64,000 bases of DNA from GH45 sp046704385 (GTDB lineage Bacteria; Bacteroidota; Bacteroidia; Bacteroidales; SZUA-534), in contig JBJKSB010000009.1 in NCBI GenBank assembly GCA_046704385.1, forward strand, positions 1 through 64,000, given 5' to 3'. Position 1 is the stretch's first letter. Every line of letters begins with the position of its first letter. Below the pieces are notes generated by a model, which made no database searches, was not told the origin of the DNA, and saw only the letters and a program-made list of their open reading frames with translations. The position numbers were made by a program, and so were the translations under genes. This document shows, piece by piece, positions 59,293 to 64,000 of this stretch.

Positions 59293-60169
59293 ACCATTTA
59301 TTTCCGTTGTTGTACCAACATACAATAGGAAAAAACAATTATACAAAACCCTAGGATCGATATTGAATCAATCTTACAGTAAATTTGAAGTTATTGTGGT
59401 TGATAATTGTTCAGACTATAATTTTTTTGCATTTATTGAAACATTAAACGATGATCGGATAAAGGCATTTCAGAATGCAAATAATGGGATAATTGCTGTT
59501 AACCGGAATTTTGGAATAAGGAAAGCGAAAGGTGAATTTGTGGCTTTTTGCGATGATGATGATTGGTGGTATGAAAATAAACTTGAGGTATGTCTGCCTT
59601 TTTTAAAATATAACGATGTGGTATATCATTATCTTGATATTGATAGTGTTCCTAAAGTAAAAAAACAACTTAAAGGGAGACAACTGTCTTTTGAAAATAC
59701 TTTCGAGGATTTGTATATAAACGGTAATTCTGTTCCAAATTCAAGTGTAATTGTTAGAAAAGAGGTTATTAAAAATGTTGGGTACATATCAGAAGATAAA
59801 AAACTAATGTCTGTTGAAGACTATGAATGTTGGTTAAAAATTTCAATGATCAGTTCTAAATTCATTAGTATTCCATTATCGTTGGGGGCATATTATGTTG
59901 GATCAGGAAATGTTTCAAATAATGCATTGTTTAAAATACGTACGCATAAATATTTGTTTAATATATATAATAATACATTAAAATCAAGATTTAAAAAGCA
60001 AGCAGTTTATAAACAAAATCTTATGATTGCAAATTGGTATTATGAAGCAAATGAATTAATTAAATCGATAAGATATTATCTTAAAAATTTACACTTTTTG
60101 AGCATTAAGTCAAATGTGATTATGATCAAAAGAATTATAGAATTATTTAGAGAAAATAATGTTGGATAA
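59279..60169 (+). CDS. Glycosyltransferase family 2
   Basis: The 296-residue protein has ISVVVPTYNRKKQLYKTLGSIL near residues 8-29, VVDNCSDYNF, and FCDDDDWWYENKLEV near 90-104 with the metal-binding Asp cluster. The later SVEDYECWLKIS near 179-190 gives the catalytic region with the ED pair. It overlaps both neighbours by 11-14 bp and is therefore translationally coupled to the CDP-sugar genes, so it may be the transferase for that sugar. Confidence 0.88.
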   Translation: MEKFEPFISVVVPTYNRKKQLYKTLGSILNQSYSKFEVIVVDNCSDYNFFAFIETLNDDRIKAFQNANNGIIAVNRNFGIRKAKGEFVAFCDDDDWWYENKLEVCLPFLKYNDVVYHYLDIDSVPKVKKQLKGRQLSFENTFEDLYINGNSVPNSSVIVRKEVIKNVGYISEDKKLMSVEDYECWLKISMISSKFISIPLSLGAYYVGSGNVSNNALFKIRTHKYLFNIYNNTLKSRFKKQAVYKQNLMIANWYYEANELIKSIRYYLKNLHFLSIKSNVIMIKRIIELFRENNVG

Positions 60170-60977
60170 AGGTAAAGTAAGTATAATAGTTCCTTGTTAT
60201 AATCAGGTAGAATATTTAAAAGAGGCAGTTGAAAGTGTATTGGCTCAAACGTACCAAAACTGGGAATGTATTATTGTTAATGATGGTTCGAAAGATAGTA
60301 CTGAAAGGATTGGACAGGAATTGGCAGGCCAGGATGTCAGAATAATTTATCTATCCAAAATAAACGGAGGGTTGTCTGATGCAAGAAACTTTGGTATAAC
60401 AAATTCTTCTGGTGAGTTTATACTGCCTTTAGATTGTGATGATAAAATTGGCAGTCAGTATTTAGAATTGGCTGTTAAAAAATTTGATGAAGATTTTAAT
60501 ATTCAATTAATCTATTGTGAAGCAGAATTTTTTGATGCTTTAAATGGAAAATGGAAATTACCTGATTACTCTTATGATTTGTTATTATTTCAAAATATGA
60601 TTTTCTGTTCAGCCTTATATAGGAGAGAAAGATATAATAAAACAGAAGGTTATAGAAATAATATGAAATTTGGATCTGAAGATTGGGATTTTTGGTTAAG
60701 TTTATTAAATGTCAATGATAAAGTATATAAAATCCCGAAAACTCAATTCTTTTATCGTCAGAAAACAGACTCTATGTTGAAGGATCTTAAAAAAAATAAC
60801 CAAAGAATGTATTTAATGCAAAATCAGGTTTATTTAAATCACAAAGATATTTATGACAAGGTTATTTTTACTAAGGGTGGTATTATATCCATATTATTTA
60901 AGCAATATAAAAATGAAAAGTCATACCTATATAAATTAAATAGGAGATTGAATGCACTTTTTAATAAGACATTATAA
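60159..60977 (+). CDS. Glycosyltransferase family 2
   Basis: The 272-residue protein has VSIIVPCYNQVEYLKEAVESVL near residues 6-27, IIVNDGSKDST near 38-48, LPLDCDDKIGSQY with the DxD near 90-102 and GSEDWDFWLSLL with the acceptor-side ED pair near 171-182. The C-terminus is basic. It starts inside the end of the previous GT2 gene (11-bp overlap). The donor sugar cannot be told from sequence. Confidence 0.88.
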   Translation: MLDKGKVSIIVPCYNQVEYLKEAVESVLAQTYQNWECIIVNDGSKDSTERIGQELAGQDVRIIYLSKINGGLSDARNFGITNSSGEFILPLDCDDKIGSQYLELAVKKFDEDFNIQLIYCEAEFFDALNGKWKLPDYSYDLLLFQNMIFCSALYRRERYNKTEGYRNNMKFGSEDWDFWLSLLNVNDKVYKIPKTQFFYRQKTDSMLKDLKKNNQRMYLMQNQVYLNHKDIYDKVIFTKGGIISILFKQYKNEKSYLYKLNRRLNALFNKTL

Positions 60978-60985
60978 TTTTAATA

Positions 60986-62119
60986 ATGAAGTATATTAGT
61001 TTCTATTTACCTCAATTTCATCCATTTAAAGAAAATGATGAATGGTGGGGTAAGGGTTTTACAGAATGGAGGAATGTAGCAAAAGGAAAGCCGCGATATA
61101 GGGGGCATTATCAACCAAAACTACCAGGTGATTTAGGATACTATGATTTAAGATTGCCTGAGGTAAGGAAGCAACAAGCTGAATTGGCAAAAGAAAATGG
61201 TATTGATGGCTTTTGTTATTACCACTATTGGTTCAATAATAAAATTCTAATGGAAAGACCTTTTAAAGAAGTACTTGATTCAAAAGAACCGAATTTTCCA
61301 TTTTGTTTATGTTGGGCAAATGAAAACTGGACCAGAGCATGGGATGGAGGAACAAAATACGTATTAATTGAACAAAATCATTCTGATGATGATAGTTTAG
61401 CTCATATAACGAAACTTATTGAGGCATTTAAAGATACGCGTTACATAAAAATTAATGGGAAACCATTGCTTTTAATTTATAGGATAGACTTAATTCCTGA
61501 CGTTAACAAGCTTATAAAGTCATGGAGGCAAGAAACTATTAAAAATGGATTTCCTGATTTACATTTAGTTGCAGTAAAAAATGATTTTGTACAACTCTCT
61601 TTTGAATGCATAATGGATTTAGGATTTAATGCTGTTGTTGAATTTCAACCTTGTGCAAAATATTTTCCGAAAGTTGGTTTAATCAGAAAATTATATAATA
61701 AATGTGTTAGTCTTTTAAATGGTGTATATAAAAAAATATTTAGGCCAAGTAGACCAAGACATTTTATTAGGAATGATGAAAAATTAGATTACTCAAAAAT
61801 CGTAACCAATAGCATAAATCAATTTGAAGGAAATGGTTGTGTATATCCAACGGTTTTTCCAACATGGGATAATTCAGCAAGGAGAGTAACAACAAAATCA
61901 CGAATTATTGAAAATACTGATAGTACTTTATTTCAGAATTGGATTGAAAAGATGTCGAAAAAGGTTGTTGATACTTTTAGTGAGGAAGAACAGATGTTGT
62001 TTATTAATGCATGGAATGAATGGGCGGAGGGGTGTTATTTGGAACCGGATTTAGTTTTAGGTGATCGGTTCTTAAAAGCTGTAAAGCAAGCAAAGAAAAA
62101 TATTATGAAAACTGTTTAA
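60986..62119 (+). CDS. WbsX-like protein (glycoside hydrolase 99-like domain)
   Basis: The 377-residue protein matches the WbsX family of polysaccharide loci: YISFYLPQFHPFKENDEWWG near residues 3-22, GFTEWRNVAKGKPRY, GFCYYHYWFNNK near 73-84, WANENWTRAWDGG near 104-116, and FINAWNEWAEGCYLEPD near 341-357. The family is related to GH99 endomannosidases, and its role in O-antigen or capsule synthesis (transferase or trimming enzyme) is unsettled. It lies 8 bp after the previous gene. Confidence 0.9.
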   Translation: MKYISFYLPQFHPFKENDEWWGKGFTEWRNVAKGKPRYRGHYQPKLPGDLGYYDLRLPEVRKQQAELAKENGIDGFCYYHYWFNNKILMERPFKEVLDSKEPNFPFCLCWANENWTRAWDGGTKYVLIEQNHSDDDSLAHITKLIEAFKDTRYIKINGKPLLLIYRIDLIPDVNKLIKSWRQETIKNGFPDLHLVAVKNDFVQLSFECIMDLGFNAVVEFQPCAKYFPKVGLIRKLYNKCVSLLNGVYKKIFRPSRPRHFIRNDEKLDYSKIVTNSINQFEGNGCVYPTVFPTWDNSARRVTTKSRIIENTDSTLFQNWIEKMSKKVVDTFSEEEQMLFINAWNEWAEGCYLEPDLVLGDRFLKAVKQAKKNIMKTV

Positions 62120-62145
62120 AATTTTAGCTGTTCTATTACTATTCA

Positions 62146-63102
62146 ATGGAAAAAAGTAATTTAGCAATTGTAATTCCTGCATATAAATCAGAGTTCTTGG
62201 GTAGAACTTTGGAATCAATTGCAAATCAATCTTCTAAAGATTTTAATTTGTACATTGGGGATGATGCTAGCCCAGATAATTTGGCTACAATTATCGATGA
62301 TTACAAAGAGAAGCTGAAAATATCCTATATAAGATTTGAAAATAATTTAGGAAGTAAAAATTTAGTGTTGCATTGGAATAGGTGCCTAGAAATGTTGTCA
62401 GGAGAAGAATGGGTGTGGTTTTTTTCAGACGATGACATAATGGAAAAAAATTGTGTAGAACAGTTTTATTTTGAAAAGCAATCGAAAAAAAACAAGTATA
62501 ATTTGTATAAATTCAATACAAATATAATCGATGCTAACGATAAAATAATTAGATCAAATAATCATAATACAAAAATAATTACTAGCAGGAGATTTTTGTT
62601 AAATAGACTTCTTTATAGATCCAAAAGTTATGCGGTTGAATATGTGTTTAATTATAGATTTTTCATGAGGCAAGGTGGCTTTGTAAATTTTCCAAAGGCA
62701 TGGTGTTCAGATGATGCAACCTGGTTACAAACATCTAATAAAAGTGGTATACGAATAATTCAAAATGGGGTCGTTTATTGGCGATTGAGTAACTTTAATA
62801 TTTCGGGAAATTCAGAACCCTATAAAAGAGAATTGCTATATGCAGCAGAACTATATCTAGATTGGTTATGGGACAAATTTCAGTATTTTTTCCCCATTAA
62901 ATTTGTAGGTAAAGTGCTCCTGTTTAATTGGTTCCATTATCAACTATTAACACTAGGAATATTATCAAGTGAAAATAATTATACCGAGAGTTTCAAACGT
63001 TTTTCCAAAATGTTTTTAATAAAAAATAAAACTATTTTCTTACTTACCTATTTTTTAACTATTTTTTATTATAGAGTTCTTTTTAAAGCCAAATTAATAT
63101 GA
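62146..63102 (+). CDS. Glycosyltransferase family 2
   Basis: The 318-residue protein has LAIVIPAYKSEFLGRTLESIA near residues 6-26, IGDDASPDN near 37-45, WFFSDDDIMEKN near 97-108 with the DDD cluster, and WCSDDATWLQT near 187-197 on the acceptor side. The C-terminal part is hydrophobic and basic (FLLTYFLTIFYY), suggesting contact with the membrane. The last base triplet overlaps the start of the next gene (ATGA). Confidence 0.87.
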   Translation: MEKSNLAIVIPAYKSEFLGRTLESIANQSSKDFNLYIGDDASPDNLATIIDDYKEKLKISYIRFENNLGSKNLVLHWNRCLEMLSGEEWVWFFSDDDIMEKNCVEQFYFEKQSKKNKYNLYKFNTNIIDANDKIIRSNNHNTKIITSRRFLLNRLLYRSKSYAVEYVFNYRFFMRQGGFVNFPKAWCSDDATWLQTSNKSGIRIIQNGVVYWRLSNFNISGNSEPYKRELLYAAELYLDWLWDKFQYFFPIKFVGKVLLFNWFHYQLLTLGILSSENNYTESFKRFSKMFLIKNKTIFLLTYFLTIFYYRVLFKAKLI

Positions 63103-64000
63103 AGTTAGTTTATGTTGGCTTCTCATTTTTGCATCATGGAAAGCATGCTGGTTATGATAAAATCAGATATTTTTTAACATATGATAAAATTATTCATAGT
63201 CAAAAAAGCTTTCAGTTACTAAGGACATTCATTGACTCTAAAACTTTTCTAAGTAAAATTTATGCAGTATTTTTTGGGGGTAGGTTGTGGTGGGTTGAAT
63301 TAAGGCTGATTTTTATGTGTTTGCTGAACCCAAATTCATTTATATTTCATATTGTATATGGTGAGAATATCTATAAGTATTTGCATTTTTTCAAAAGAAA
63401 AAATAAAATAGTGTTGTCATTACATCAACCAATGGATTTTTTTAAGGAGAAAAGAAATCGTAATCTATTAGTGAGACTAAGAAAGGTTGATAAAATTATT
63501 GTCATGTCTAATGATGTTGCGATTTTTCTTGCTGGAGAACTTAAACATGTCGAGATTAAATTTATACCACACGGCATTGATAACAATTTTTTCAAACCCA
63601 AAGGATTAAAAGAAGAGCGTATTTTAATGGTTGGAAATTGGTTACGTGATTTTGAATTTGCCAGCAATGTATTTAATCGAATAAAGAAAGAGAACAGTAA
63701 TATTAAGGTATGTGTTGTTACAAATAAAATAAATCATTCCTATTTCAATCCGGAAAACGTTGAAATTTTTTCAGGTATAGATGATGAATATTTGCTAGAA
63801 TTATATCAAAAATCAAAAGTTGTATTCCTACCATTAAAGGAATTTACAGCAAATAATGCAGTATTGGAAGCAAGTTTGGTTGGATGTAAAATTGTGGTGG
63901 CCACAGAAAATATTGATCAATCATACTTTAAAGAGAATCAAATTCAATTCATTAAAATGGAAGAATCTATAGCTGTTGATTGTTTGTTGAATGCATTATT
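63099..64000 (+). CDS. Glycosyltransferase (GT-B/GT4-like), cut by the right edge
   Basis: The frame starts at ATG 63099, overlapping the previous stop by 4 bp, and is open to the window end (300 codons seen). It begins MKLVYVGFSFLHHGKHAGYD and has LSLHQPMDFF near residue 107, IIVMSNDVAIFL, FIPHGIDNNFFKPKG near 158-172, and VVFLPLKEFTANNAVLEAS near 239-257, where Glu fits the conserved GT4 donor-binding residue. The remaining C-terminal part is missing from the window. It belongs to the same transcript as the GT2 genes before it. Confidence 0.82.
   Translation, partial: MKLVYVGFSFLHHGKHAGYDKIRYFLTYDKIIHSQKSFQLLRTFIDSKTFLSKIYAVFFGGRLWWVELRLIFMCLLNPNSFIFHIVYGENIYKYLHFFKRKNKIVLSLHQPMDFFKEKRNRNLLVRLRKVDKIIVMSNDVAIFLAGELKHVEIKFIPHGIDNNFFKPKGLKEERILMVGNWLRDFEFASNVFNRIKKENSNIKVCVVTNKINHSYFNPENVEIFSGIDDEYLLELYQKSKVVFLPLKEFTANNAVLEASLVGCKIVVATENIDQSYFKENQIQFIKMEESIAVDCLLNAL

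Noticed and set aside
1..64000. Intact insertion sequence, integrase or prophage
   Set aside because: No transposase, integrase or phage structural gene was recognised in any frame. Mobility is suggested only by repeats and cassette-like genes.

Overview
The window looks like a chromosomal segment of a Bacteroidota species, probably of the order Bacteroidales or Marinilabiliales. It is AT-rich, Shine-Dalgarno sequences are mostly absent, and promoters fit the TTTG-N19-TAnnTTTG pattern of this phylum. Characteristic families present include DUF6266, GxxExxY, a 23S-IVS-type four-helix protein, and the gene order zapA - 6S RNA - rny. No rRNA, tRNA, CRISPR array or intact insertion sequence was recognised.

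Region 1 (about 1-9.2 kb) is one tightly packed plus-strand operon. Its core is a TerY-type signalling set: von Willebrand A (vWA) proteins, a PP2C phosphatase and a Ser/Thr kinase with a zinc ribbon. Around this core are a PD-(D/E)XK-like protein with a frameshifted N-terminus, a lipoprotein with a MIDAS-like motif, a four-helix membrane protein, a LIM-type zinc finger/DA1-type metallopeptidase and a small PH-like protein. One vWA protein carries a second complete vWA domain inserted inside the first. Three otherwise unrelated proteins of the operon (the membrane protein and both cytoplasmic vWA proteins) end in a flexible linker followed by Val-Trp-COOH. This is the best candidate for an undescribed system: a membrane-linked phospho-signalling and protease module. 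A probable terminator follows it.

Region 2 (9.2-12.4 kb) is accessory DNA. It holds a GC-rich island without credible genes, a compound inverted repeat, a 24-codon reading frame with a perfect Shine-Dalgarno sequence, a DUF6266 gene, terminators, a DUF2200 gene and a gene fragment.

Region 3 (12.4-21.4 kb) is ordinary chromosome: a PepSY-type membrane protein behind a 16-bp palindrome, a DUF438/hemerythrin/PAS protein, a YbhN-like membrane protein, ferritin, and dnaX with an A10 slippery run exactly at the gamma/tau boundary. These are followed by a coiled-coil gene, zapA, 6S RNA and rny.

Region 4 (21.4-36.4 kb) starts the surface-polysaccharide locus with nucleotide-sugar enzymes. One set (WbpP-, WbpE-, WbpD-, WbpB- and WbpO-like) should make a UDP-diacetamido-uronic acid. 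A sulfate group follows (cysC, SLC13 transporter, cysQ), then rfbA, ugd, gmd and fcl. The genes are separated by short inverted repeats, and two small gene cassettes (four-helix protein, GxxExxY protein) sit between repeats. fcl itself contains tandem repeats of 14 and 7 bp.

Region 5 (36.4-64 kb) is more AT-rich and looks like the strain-specific part of the locus. It begins next to a decayed copy of rfbF. It holds glycosyltransferases, methyltransferases, a Wzx flippase, two adjacent hexapeptide acyltransferases, a Ptm-like set (PtmE, PtmB, PtmF, PtmA) without NeuB or NeuC, and an intact CDP-sugar set (rfbF, rfbG, a cupin epimerase, a reductase). The last glycosyltransferase runs off the right edge.
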